Part shown: positions 1 to 5,758 of the stretch, piece by piece
How the letters are laid out: the number at the start of each line of letters is the position of its first letter
Position numbering within the stretch: the first letter of the stretch is position 1
Source of the DNA: Gammaproteobacteria bacterium
GTDB taxonomy: Bacteria; Pseudomonadota; Gammaproteobacteria; Arenicellales; Poriferihabitantaceae
Reading direction: 5' to 3'
DNA: 5,758 nt
Assembly (NCBI GenBank): GCA_009839585.1
Contig: VXPI01000242.1
Span: 1 to 5,758, forward strand
Notes under the pieces: generated by a model
What the model was told of the DNA's origin: nothing
Database searches by the model: none
Seen by the model: the letters and a program-made list of their open reading frames with translations, nothing else
Program-made: the position numbers and the translations under genes

Positions 1-342
1 GGAGGTTCTTGAAAAAGGTACTCCGTAGTGTTCCAGTTCAATGACTGCATCGGGCGCTTCCTTGCACATATATTCGATTGCGTCTTGATCGCCCAGCCAG
101 TCAGACCCTTTGACCGTGTCGTACATATGCCAACGCCAGTCATCTTCCCCCATGTTTCCAAGAGCCGCGCTCATTCCACCTTGTGCAGCCACCGTGTGGC
201 TTCTTGTCGGAAAGAGCTTGGTGATACAGGCTGTGCTTAGTCCCTCAACAGCCATGCCGAAAGTCGCTCTCAGGCCGGCACCTCCTGCTCCAACGACCAC
301 GACATCATAGTAATGATCGACGATCTCGTAATTTTTGCTCAT
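1..342 (-). CDS. sdhA: Succinate dehydrogenase flavoprotein subunit SdhA, N-terminal part (runs off left edge)
   Basis: This is the catalytic, FAD-carrying subunit of respiratory complex II, which oxidises succinate to fumarate on the cytoplasmic face of the inner membrane. Only the first 114 codons are present, and the frame is open to base 1. Residues 13-23 read [11 protein letters not shown], the Rossmann dinucleotide-binding glycine motif (G18, G20, G23). SHTVAAQGG follows, in which H49 aligns with the histidine that carries covalent 8-alpha-histidyl FAD in SdhA. The [20 protein letters not shown] stretch and the later DQDAIEYM are family hallmarks and are close to the mitochondrial/alphaproteobacterial type that many gammaproteobacteria also carry. 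The ATG gives the usual short leader ([13 protein letters not shown]) before the first beta strand. It starts 20 bp after the sdhD stop, so it belongs to the same operon. The family is about 590 residues, so most of the gene and any sdhB lie outside the window. Confidence 0.97.
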   Translation of the reverse strand, partial: MSKNYEIVDHYYDVVVVGAGGAGLRATFGMAVEGLSTACITKLFPTRSHTVAAQGGMSAALGNMGEDDWRWHMYDTVKGSDWLGDQDAIEYMCKEAPDAVIELEHYGVPFSRTS

Positions 343-362
343 GGCGTATCCAGTTCAGTGAA

Positions 363-737
363 TTAAAGAGCAATCCGTAATACGGAGAAAACCGCCAGAA
401 TGCCAAACAGCAACAGAACCACCTTTGAAAACAATAGCAGGGCCAGTCTGATACCGCGATTATGTACATAATCTTCAATGACGACCTGTAACCCCAACTG
501 AGCATGATAGAACATGAAAATCGAGTATAGAATTAAGCAAAAGGCCGTGAATGGATCAGCGATCCATTCCTGTACCGCAAGGTGACTTTGACCCAATTGA
601 TCGACAATCGAGAATAAAAACCAGAGCGTTAATGGAATCAAGGCCAACGCGGAGAGACGTTGCCGCCACCAGTGGTGGGATCCCTCACCGGAAGCACCCA
701 TGCCTTTCACTTTTGCAAGGGGTAGTTCCAGTCTCAT
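363..737 (-). CDS. sdhD: Succinate dehydrogenase membrane anchor subunit SdhD
   Basis: This is the small hydrophobic anchor of complex II. With SdhC it holds heme b and the ubiquinone site and tethers SdhA/SdhB to the membrane. It has 124 residues, a normal length. The N-terminal HHWWRQRLSA (21-30) is the conserved pre-helix segment. Three hydrophobic helices follow at about 30-49, 62-85 and 97-122. Between them lies HAQLGLQVVIEDY, where H78 aligns with the E. coli SdhD heme ligand His71 and D89-Y90 with Asp82-Tyr83 near the quinone. The ATG overlaps the sdhC stop as ATGA, which suggests translational coupling; a GGAG lies 10 nt upstream of the start. It is followed closely by sdhA. Identification rests on these motifs plus context, because SdhD is otherwise poorly conserved. 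Confidence 0.94.
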   Translation of the reverse strand: MRLELPLAKVKGMGASGEGSHHWWRQRLSALALIPLTLWFLFSIVDQLGQSHLAVQEWIADPFTAFCLILYSIFMFYHAQLGLQVVIEDYVHNRGIRLALLLFSKVVLLLFGILAVFSVLRIAL

Positions 738-1099
738 ATCAACCAGACTCCGACAGTGATTATGGTCGCAAACACCACAACCAGTTTTCCCGTTCGGTAC
801 ACTTGGGGGATTTCAAAGCCATAGCCGATATCCCAAGCCAGATGGCGAATACCGTTACACAGATGATAGGCTGTGCAGAATGTCCAGATAATCAACAGGA
901 CCCTGCCGGGCACAGAAACCAGGAAGTCCGATAAACTCCCATACCATGGCCCTCCTCTTGCTATGCTTTCAATCCACAAGGAGACTGCTATCGCTCCGAG
1001 TGCAATAATTACCCCGGTAATTCGATGCAATATTGACATTACGGAGGTAATCTGCGGTCGATAGACCTGCAAATGTGGCGATAGAGGACGTGTGCTCAA
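734..1099 (-). CDS. sdhC: Succinate dehydrogenase cytochrome b556 subunit SdhC (TTG start)
   Basis: This is the larger membrane anchor of complex II, involved in heme b and ubiquinone binding. From the chosen start it has 121 residues and begins MSTRPLSPHLQVYRPQITS, the standard SdhC N-terminus. S22 and R26 in SILHR match the quinone-site Ser27 and Arg31 of E. coli. H79 in HLCNGIRHLAWD matches heme ligand His84, with H86 and D90 in the conserved GIRHxxxD motif. Three membrane helices fall at about 28-46, 62-84 and 104-121. No ATG exists near the conserved start. The TTG at 1097-1099 puts the protein exactly at the family N-terminus and has GGGGAG 9 nt upstream. An alternative TTG at 1130-1132 would add 11 residues (LFLEFGETEN...) but would bury that Shine-Dalgarno sequence, so it is less likely. 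The gene is first in the sdh operon and its stop overlaps the sdhD ATG. Confidence 0.95.
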   Translation of the reverse strand: MSTRPLSPHLQVYRPQITSVMSILHRITGVIIALGAIAVSLWIESIARGGPWYGSLSDFLVSVPGRVLLIIWTFCTAYHLCNGIRHLAWDIGYGFEIPQVYRTGKLVVVFATIITVGVWLI

Positions 1100-1108
1100 G
1101 TTTTCGGT

Positions 1109-1114
1109 CTCCCC
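1109..1114 (-). promoter_or_regulatory. Ribosome binding site that fixes the TTG start of sdhC
   Basis: On the minus strand this reads GGGGAG, with 9 nt before the TTG at 1097-1099. It is the only purine-rich Shine-Dalgarno-like match in the leader. It favours the shorter, family-conforming SdhC start over the upstream TTG at 1130-1132, whose reading frame would run through this site. Confidence 0.6.
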
Positions 1115-1132
1115 GAACTCTAAAAAAAGCAA

Positions 1133-1138
1133 ATTATA
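1133..1138 (-). promoter_or_regulatory. Putative -10 box of the sdhCDA promoter
   Basis: The minus strand reads a perfect TATAAT, which would start transcription around 1126 and leave a leader of roughly 27 nt before the sdhC TTG. The expected -35 position (about 1156-1161) reads AAAAAT and does not match TTGACA, so the promoter would need an activator or an A-rich upstream element. The 173-bp gap after the panE-like gene supports a separate promoter for sdh. Further upstream in the same gap, the octamer ccaaaaag occurs twice on the plus strand (1222-1229 and 1251-1258); its role, if any, is unknown. Confidence 0.5.
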
Positions 1139-1272
1139 CTAAATTGCAGAGTGATATTTTTCTCCCGATTGCCTGTGAATCGATTGAACAGAATGAAGTA
1201 CTCTGGATCTGGCAGTGTTATCCAAAAAGACACCATAACAAAGTGCGTCGCCAAAAAGGAATGGGTTTATCT

Positions 1273-2208
1273 TCATTTTGCATCTCCAGCAAATCTGGCT
1301 TCGCGTTGACGCAGGATCGTAGCGAGGGTTTCGTTATACGGGGTCGGCACACCGATCTCGCGGCCCAGAATTGGCACGATTCCGTTGATCGCATCCAGCT
1401 CCGAAACCTGGCCGGCGATATGGTCCAGCAACATGGAGGGGCGGGCTTGCGGCATTCCGGCCCCAAATGCAGTGACATAGGCAACCGGATCGTCAAAGCC
1501 CAGAGGGATGTCCTTGGCACGGGCAATATCATAGGCTTCGCTCATTGCACCAAGTGCGATGGCCCAATGATCGGGGTCTGCCATCAATTCTCCCACGGTT
1601 TCGTGAAATACCGTACAGGGCGCACTGAAGGTCACATTACACAGGAATTTTTCCCAGACCAGCTGGGTGATGTTCTCATAAGCCTGGACATCGAAGCCGG
1701 CCCCGTGCCAAACACTCTCGATCTGCTTCAGGCGAGGAGTGAAACCTCCGCCAAGTTCACCAATGCGGATCCGTTTCATGGAATTGTGATGCGCATGACC
1801 AGGGCCTTTCATCGAAGCGCCAAAGCCCTCGGCCACACCGAGCAGAACATGGTCAGTCGCAATATACCGTGCAATTCGTTCACCCGCCCCCAAACCGTTT
1901 TGAATGGTCAGAAGAGGTGTGCTGGTACCGACTACCGAAGCTGCGGCTTGGGCCGCGGGGCCGACACCGGAGGCCTTGGTGGCAATCAGGCACAGATCGC
2001 AGGACCCGACCTCGGAAACATCAACCGTTGCATGAATCGAGGTGACCACGCGGTCGCCGCTGGCACCTTCCAGACGCAATCCGTTTCTGTTGATGGCTTC
2101 AACATGCTCTGCCCATATATCGACAGCCCAGATCTCGTGGCCGGCATCGGCCAGGAGCGCGGCATAGACCGATCCCATGGCTCCTACCCCCATGATCAGG
2201 ATCTTCAT
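1273..2208 (-). CDS. Ketopantoate reductase (ApbA/PanE) family oxidoreductase
   Basis: This 311-residue soluble enzyme has the PanE fold: an N-terminal Rossmann NAD(P) domain and a C-terminal helical catalytic domain. GVGAMGSVYAALLADAGHE (7-25) is the dinucleotide-binding motif. K78 (ATKAS) and N104 (TIQNGLG) match E. coli Lys72 and Asn98. K187 in VWEKFLCNVTFSAPC matches the catalytic Lys176. S258, E270 and N275 in PSMLLDHIAGQVSELDAINGI match the substrate-binding Ser244, the acid Glu256 and the following asparagine. All expected catalytic residues are therefore present. The second strand ends in an acid (D30 in IWAVD), where NADPH-using PanE has an arginine, so NADH use seems likely (inference). 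It overlaps the mttB-like gene by ATGA and is preceded by GAGG, so the two are co-translated. Because of this partner I do not call it pantothenate biosynthesis panE. A reduction or oxidation of a 2-oxo/2-hydroxy acid linked to the amine substrate is more plausible, but the substrate is unknown. Confidence 0.88.
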   Translation of the reverse strand: MKILIMGVGAMGSVYAALLADAGHEIWAVDIWAEHVEAINRNGLRLEGASGDRVVTSIHATVDVSEVGSCDLCLIATKASGVGPAAQAAASVVGTSTPLLTIQNGLGAGERIARYIATDHVLLGVAEGFGASMKGPGHAHHNSMKRIRIGELGGGFTPRLKQIESVWHGAGFDVQAYENITQLVWEKFLCNVTFSAPCTVFHETVGELMADPDHWAIALGAMSEAYDIARAKDIPLGFDDPVAYVTAFGAGMPQARPSMLLDHIAGQVSELDAINGIVPILGREIGVPTPYNETLATILRQREARFAGDAK

Positions 2209-3731
2209 GATGACCTCATCTTTTTTTTTGGTAGCAGGATATCAAACCGGGCCCGCAAAGCCTTATCCAATTCCGTACCGATATGATTGGGAAAGTGGGT
2301 GCGTAGCGTCTTTTCTACGGTTTGTCGGGACGTATCACTGATGGAGGGTGCGCCGCTGGCAAGCCATGCATCGGGGGCTTGGCGATCAGCCTGTCGCGGG
2401 TACACGAAATCCGACTTCATTCGGGCATAGGTGTCGGGGTGCCCCAGAAAGTGCCCCTCTCCATGCATGGTCTGGGCAATCATGTCCACAGAAAGTGTCT
2501 GGTCGCTTACCTCGATCGGGTTAGCAGCTCTGAGAATCGCCCCCAGCATGTCGTTGTCGATGGCATACGCCTCGAAAGAGGTCGCCATCAAACCGGCCTG
2601 TGTACCCGCGGCCTGAGTAATCAGGTTGGCACCAGCCTGAACGGCCATGGTCACCGCCAGCGCCTTCTCATATCCGGCCTGCCCGTCGGCCAGTTTGCTG
2701 TCGGTCGCACCGGCTATGGTCGAATTGGGAAGCTTGTAGAACTGTGCCAGTTGCACCGCGGCGGCGGTCAGTATTGCCTGTTCTCCACTGCCACCGGCCA
2801 TGCCACCCGAACGCAAATCCGTCACCATCGGGCGGGGTCCGTAAACCGCCAGAACCTCCGGATTGACAATCCAGGCCAGCACCATGCCGGCCAGGGTTTC
2901 AGCATTTGTCTGCGCAAGACAGCCAGCCATGGTCACTGGGCTTGAGGCTCCCATCTGGGCGAATGTATTGACCATCACTGGCAACCCTCGCCGCGCGGCC
3001 TCCATCAACACCAAGCATGCGTCAGGATCGAAACGAAGCGGCGGCACCACGTGGTTGATATTGAGTGAAAGGAAGGGACGTTCGCGAAAAGCCTGTTCCG
3101 TTCCGGCTATCATTGAACACATGTCGAAAATATCATCAAGGTAAGCTGCATTGCTGACACTAGTCATGACGTGTTTCGAAGTGCCGCATAGCGCGGTATA
3201 AGCAGTGTTGATGTCCAAGTCCCATGCGTCTGAAATATCGCTGGCAACCATCGAGCGTGAAAAGAACTGAATGTTTTCCAGAGTATCGACAAGGCGGGAG
3301 GCATCGTAAAGATCGACCAGTGTCGCTGCTCGATAGCGGCCATCCTCCATGTCGACAACCATGGGAGAGGCACCCCCTGTCCCAGTGTGAACCCTTGAAA
3401 TGGACATTTCAAGATCGTGGCACGTTTCACGTCCACGCAGAACGAAATCACGACGAAGCTCATCAAGCGCCTCCTCGACCAGAATACGCGGGAACTGGAG
3501 TCGGCCCTCCGGCGTCATACGCCCGCCACGGGCCACCACAGCGTCCATTCCCGCCTTCGGAGCGCAACTCAGCCCAATTTTCTCAAGAATATCGAATGAT
3601 GCATTGCTGATACGACCCAACTCATCCGCATCCAGAGGCCTGAACCGGCCAGAAACAGGGTCCCTCCGATTGAACGGCGGGGTTGGTTCCGGAGCACTAC
3701 TTCGTCGTGGGCGAACTTTTCTTAACGCCAT
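2205..3731 (-). CDS. Trimethylamine methyltransferase (MttB) family protein, non-pyrrolysine type
   Basis: This 508-residue protein is full length for the MttB/COG5598 family (about 500 residues), which forms TIM barrels that move a methyl group from a methylated amine to a corrinoid protein. Recognisable segments include LDADELGRISNASFDILEKI (33-52), HVVPPLRFD near 227-235, the GATDSKLADGQAGYEK region at 341-356, GHFLGHPDTYARMKSDFVYP (426-445) and DR...DAW at 449-456. True MttB carries pyrrolysine encoded by an in-frame UAG. This frame has no internal TAG, so it belongs to the pyrrolysine-free branch, which includes the glycine betaine methyltransferase MtgB and enzymes for other quaternary amines. 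No corrinoid protein or methyl-accepting partner is in the window. The ATG at 3731 has only a weak GGGA just upstream, but it precedes the first conserved segment by a reasonable 32 residues. The gene is first in a unit with the reductase gene and is richer in GC than sdh and ygfZ. The substrate cannot be predicted. Confidence 0.9.
   Translation of the reverse strand: MALRKVRPRRSSAPEPTPPFNRRDPVSGRFRPLDADELGRISNASFDILEKIGLSCAPKAGMDAVVARGGRMTPEGRLQFPRILVEEALDELRRDFVLRGRETCHDLEMSISRVHTGTGGASPMVVDMEDGRYRAATLVDLYDASRLVDTLENIQFFSRSMVASDISDAWDLDINTAYTALCGTSKHVMTSVSNAAYLDDIFDMCSMIAGTEQAFRERPFLSLNINHVVPPLRFDPDACLVLMEAARRGLPVMVNTFAQMGASSPVTMAGCLAQTNAETLAGMVLAWIVNPEVLAVYGPRPMVTDLRSGGMAGGSGEQAILTAAAVQLAQFYKLPNSTIAGATDSKLADGQAGYEKALAVTMAVQAGANLITQAAGTQAGLMATSFEAYAIDNDMLGAILRAANPIEVSDQTLSVDMIAQTMHGEGHFLGHPDTYARMKSDFVYPRQADRQAPDAWLASGAPSISDTSRQTVEKTLRTHFPNHIGTELDKALRARFDILLPKKKMRSS
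2214..2217 (-). promoter_or_regulatory. Ribosome binding site for the PanE-family gene
   Basis: The minus strand reads GAGG, 5 nt before the ATG at 2208, inside the last codons of the mttB-like gene. Together with the ATGA stop/start overlap this points to coupled translation. It lies immediately downstream of the A9 run, so ribosomes crossing the run are close to it. Confidence 0.6.
2220..2229 (-). other. A9-G slippery run at the 3' end of the mttB-like gene
   Basis: The minus strand carries nine A followed by G, read as CCA AAA AAA AAG in the methyltransferase frame (P501-K504). The last seven bases form A_AAA_AAG in the phase required for -1 ribosomal slippage; this is the same heptamer used in E. 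coli dnaX. After a -1 shift the ribosome would read GAT GAG GTC ATC and continue into the reductase ATG in frame. One extra A added by RNA polymerase slippage would give the same result. Whether slippage occurs cannot be known from the sequence. Confidence 0.45.
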
Positions 3732-3751
3732 TTTCCCGGTACTTGGGCCGA

Positions 3752-3757
3752 ATTGTA
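3752..3757 (-). promoter_or_regulatory. Weak candidate -10 box for the mttB-like gene
   Basis: The minus strand reads TACAAT about 20 nt before the ATG, matching TATAAT at 5 of 6 bases. No -35 match is found 16-18 bp upstream. A better -35-like TTGAAA lies at 3826-3831 but has only a poor -10 at the right distance. The true start point is therefore uncertain. Confidence 0.25.
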
Positions 3758-4115
3758 TCGACAGTTTCAGCCAGCGGTGATCTTGGAAAGTGCATCTCTG
3801 CCAGTGTCACAGGAACCGGTTCACTTTTCAACCACTACCCGGCCTGATCGAGGAGGATTTCGGTTGGCCTACGGTTCGGGCGATTTTCATTTTGGATCTA
3901 CTACTTGTGCGATGTCCGAGCCGACAATCCTTACTTTCTGCTCAAGCAACCAATGCTTTCACTCGAGTTTCAGCAAAACCAGAGCATATCATGAGGAACA
4001 CTGCCCGAAAACCGAAATTTCTCTATCCAGCGTGCAAAACGGTTTTATGCAAATGGCTGTCCTTTCGTATCCGACATCTTCAAGTATGATGCATTCATGC
4101 GTCTGCACGGGAGTG

Positions 4116-4121
4116 TACAAT
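4116..4121 (+). promoter_or_regulatory. Weak candidate -10 box for ygfZ
   Basis: TACAAT lies about 42 bp before the chosen ATG at 4164 and would give a leader of roughly 36 nt. The best -35 candidate, TTCATG at 4094-4099 with a 16-bp spacer, is a poor match. A small inverted repeat (4121-4134) would sit across the start point. Confidence 0.25.
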
Positions 4122-4163
4122 TCGAACTATCGAACATCCTTTATCCGTCCCGGAAAAATCAGC

Positions 4164-5114
4164 ATGCCATTACTGCGGACCCAATCCACTCCAATGAGTC
4201 CAATAGATTCGGATTACTCATCGGTCTTGAACAATGAAGAGACGAATACATCGGGGTTTTTGCTTAACCATCTATCCCTCATTTCGGTGAGCGGTTCCGA
4301 TGCAGAAAAATTCATGCAGAATCAATTCAGCAATGACATCTCCGGGATATCGGATGATCAAGTCCAATTGAATGCCTACTGCAACCCCAAGGGCAGAGTG
4401 CTCGCTATGCTGTATTTGATGAAAAGATCGGGTGGTGGATACTGGATGATCGTTCCGAATGACCTAACAGACGAATTAATCAAGCGTCTGAGGATTTATG
4501 TGATGAGGGCAAAAGTCGCGATCAGCATAGAGGAAGAACATGCGATGCTCGGATTGCTTGGGGAAAGGGAAGAGTTGACAGGCTTGCATACCTATCAATT
4601 TACCGGTCATGTCAGCCGCTCCATTGCAATTGGCAAACCGGAACCACTGTATGACGAAATGAATATTCTGGACAACATACTGAACCCGGATTACTGGAGA
4701 CTGTGCGATATCCTGTCCGGGCTTCCGCAGGTTTACAGCCCAACCGTCGAACAATGCATTCCTCAGCACATAAATATGGATCTAGTATCCGGAATCAACT
4801 TCAGTAAGGGCTGTTATCCGGGACAGGAAATTATTGCTCGCCTTCGCTACCTGGGAAAAGCAAAATACCGTCTATGCACAGCGAGCGTGGTTAGTGAAGG
4901 AATGATTGAACCGGGTCAGGCACTTTTTGAGAAAGGTCATGATAGCCAGAAAGCGGGGATAGTGATTGATGCAGTCAAAACCGAAAAGAACAAATATCTA
5001 CTCTCTGCCATGCTTAAGTTTGTTGCAGGCAAGCATCCGGCAGTATGTCTGGACTCGGGAGATGCCCCGGAACTCGGTTTGAGAAAATTGCCCTATGAGG
5101 TGCCTGTTGAATAA
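4164..5114 (+). CDS. ygfZ: YgfZ/GcvT-like folate-binding protein (Fe-S cluster maintenance)
   Basis: YgfZ is a cytoplasmic, tetrahydrofolate-binding relative of the glycine cleavage T-protein that supports certain Fe-S enzymes, including MiaB in tRNA thiomethylation. From the ATG at 4164 it has 316 residues (E. coli 326). The N-terminal part carries VSGSDAEKFMQNQFSNDI and the CNPKGRVLA segment. The diagnostic motif is KGCYPGQE at about 215-222 (Cys217), preceded by IPQHINMDLVSGINFSKG and followed by IIARLRYLGKAK. The C-terminal beta-rich domain ends in KLPYE, as in other YgfZ proteins. A second ATG at 4194 would give 306 residues and is nearly as plausible; neither has a strong Shine-Dalgarno sequence (GGA at 4152-4154 precedes the first). 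The frame is open further upstream to 3753, but homology stops near the chosen start. It faces ftsB tail to tail with 52 bp between the stops, and no hairpin terminator was seen there. Proximity to sdh fits a role in Fe-S enzymes but is only suggestive. Confidence 0.9.
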   Translation: MPLLRTQSTPMSPIDSDYSSVLNNEETNTSGFLLNHLSLISVSGSDAEKFMQNQFSNDISGISDDQVQLNAYCNPKGRVLAMLYLMKRSGGGYWMIVPNDLTDELIKRLRIYVMRAKVAISIEEEHAMLGLLGEREELTGLHTYQFTGHVSRSIAIGKPEPLYDEMNILDNILNPDYWRLCDILSGLPQVYSPTVEQCIPQHINMDLVSGINFSKGCYPGQEIIARLRYLGKAKYRLCTASVVSEGMIEPGQALFEKGHDSQKAGIVIDAVKTEKNKYLLSAMLKFVAGKHPAVCLDSGDAPELGLRKLPYEVPVE

Positions 5115-5166
5115 CCCCTTTCCTCATTCAGGCCAGAGATTGCCCAGGCTTCCGTCAAACTGCCCA

Positions 5167-5758
<592 letters not shown>

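Larger units (their letters stand above)
3732..4163. other. Divergent intergenic region between the mttB-like gene and ygfZ
   Basis: These 432 bp separate two diverging genes and should hold both promoters. No RNA gene, riboswitch or convincing small gene was found in either direction. The plus-strand frame of ygfZ stays open back to a TTG at 3753, but the 137 predicted residues are rich in Ser, Thr, Cys and His, match nothing I recognise and are probably not translated. A perfect 10-bp palindrome, gaaccggttc (3813-3822), and a short inverted repeat, TTCGA-acta-TCGAA (4121-4134), are present; either could be a regulator site or chance. Gammaproteobacteria often have sdhE divergent from ygfZ, but no intact sdhE is seen here. 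Confidence 0.6.

Noticed and set aside
1075..2286. 403-codon plus-strand open frame opposite the PanE-family gene
   Set aside because: It lies antisense to a gene with clear family motifs across its whole length. Its own translation shows no recognisable domain and it also runs across the sdhC promoter and start. It is a shadow frame favoured by the local GC content.
2322..2945. 207-codon plus-strand open frame opposite the mttB-like gene
   Set aside because: It is fully antisense to the conserved MttB-family sequence, and its Gly/His/Arg-rich translation resembles no known protein.
2205..3731. Pyrrolysine-containing MttB
   Set aside because: The frame is continuous for 508 codons, the full family length, with no internal TAG, so no pyrrolysine is encoded.
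3813..3822. Perfect palindrome gaaccggttc as an operator
   Set aside because: A 10-bp palindrome is expected by chance about once per kilobase. It does not extend outward and is not repeated nearby.
3790..4089. 99-codon plus-strand open frame in the divergent intergenic region
   Set aside because: There is no Shine-Dalgarno sequence, no recognisable domain and a composition unlike the neighbouring genes. It overlaps the other open frame running into ygfZ, so neither is well supported.
3880..4140. Possible decayed sdhE on the minus strand (CRRM near 4100 and a later RW segment)
   Set aside because: The CRR and W elements are 26 residues apart instead of about 44 and are separated by a stop, and the ELD motif is absent. 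The similarity is too weak to call a remnant.
5115..5166. Bidirectional terminator between ygfZ and ftsB
   Set aside because: No stem of useful length followed by a T run could be found on either strand.

Overview
The window looks like a piece of a proteobacterial chromosome, most likely gammaproteobacterial. The evidence is an enolase gene running directly into ftsB (an order typical of that class), a YgfZ folate-binding protein, and an sdhC-sdhD-sdhA cluster with covalent-FAD-type SdhA and heme-ligating anchors. No genus can be named from the sequence. No RNA genes, CRISPR arrays, insertion sequences or att sites were found.

Layout from left to right. Positions 1-1099 (minus strand) hold the start of the succinate dehydrogenase operon, read sdhC > sdhD > sdhA, with sdhA running off the left edge. 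sdhC very probably starts at a TTG, and sdhC/sdhD share an ATGA overlap. Positions 1100-1272 are a leader with a perfect TATAAT box that probably drives sdh. Positions 1273-3731 (minus strand) hold a two-gene unit: a pyrrolysine-free trimethylamine methyltransferase (MttB) family protein, followed with an ATGA overlap by a ketopantoate reductase (ApbA/PanE) family oxidoreductase. This pair is clearly more GC-rich than its neighbours. Positions 3732-4163 are a divergent intergenic region. Positions 4164-5114 (plus strand) encode YgfZ. Positions 5167-5463 (minus) encode the divisome protein FtsB, and 5460-5758 (minus) encode the C-terminal part of enolase, cut by the right edge.

The sdh genes, ygfZ, ftsB and eno are core functions: TCA cycle/respiration, Fe-S protein maintenance, cell division and glycolysis. 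The MttB/PanE pair looks like an accessory metabolic cassette placed between sdhC and ygfZ, probably gained by transfer and probably acting on a methylated quaternary amine or similar compound; its substrate cannot be read from sequence.

The most interesting detail is at the mttB/panE junction. The last codons of mttB contain a run of nine A followed by G, which includes the classic -1 slippery heptamer A_AAA_AAG in the correct phase. A -1 slip there, or one extra A from polymerase slippage, would join the two proteins in frame into a single polypeptide of about 819 residues. A second oddity is an in-frame TAG next to the catalytic-lysine segment of enolase, 3-5 bases from the right edge, which may be a sequence error.
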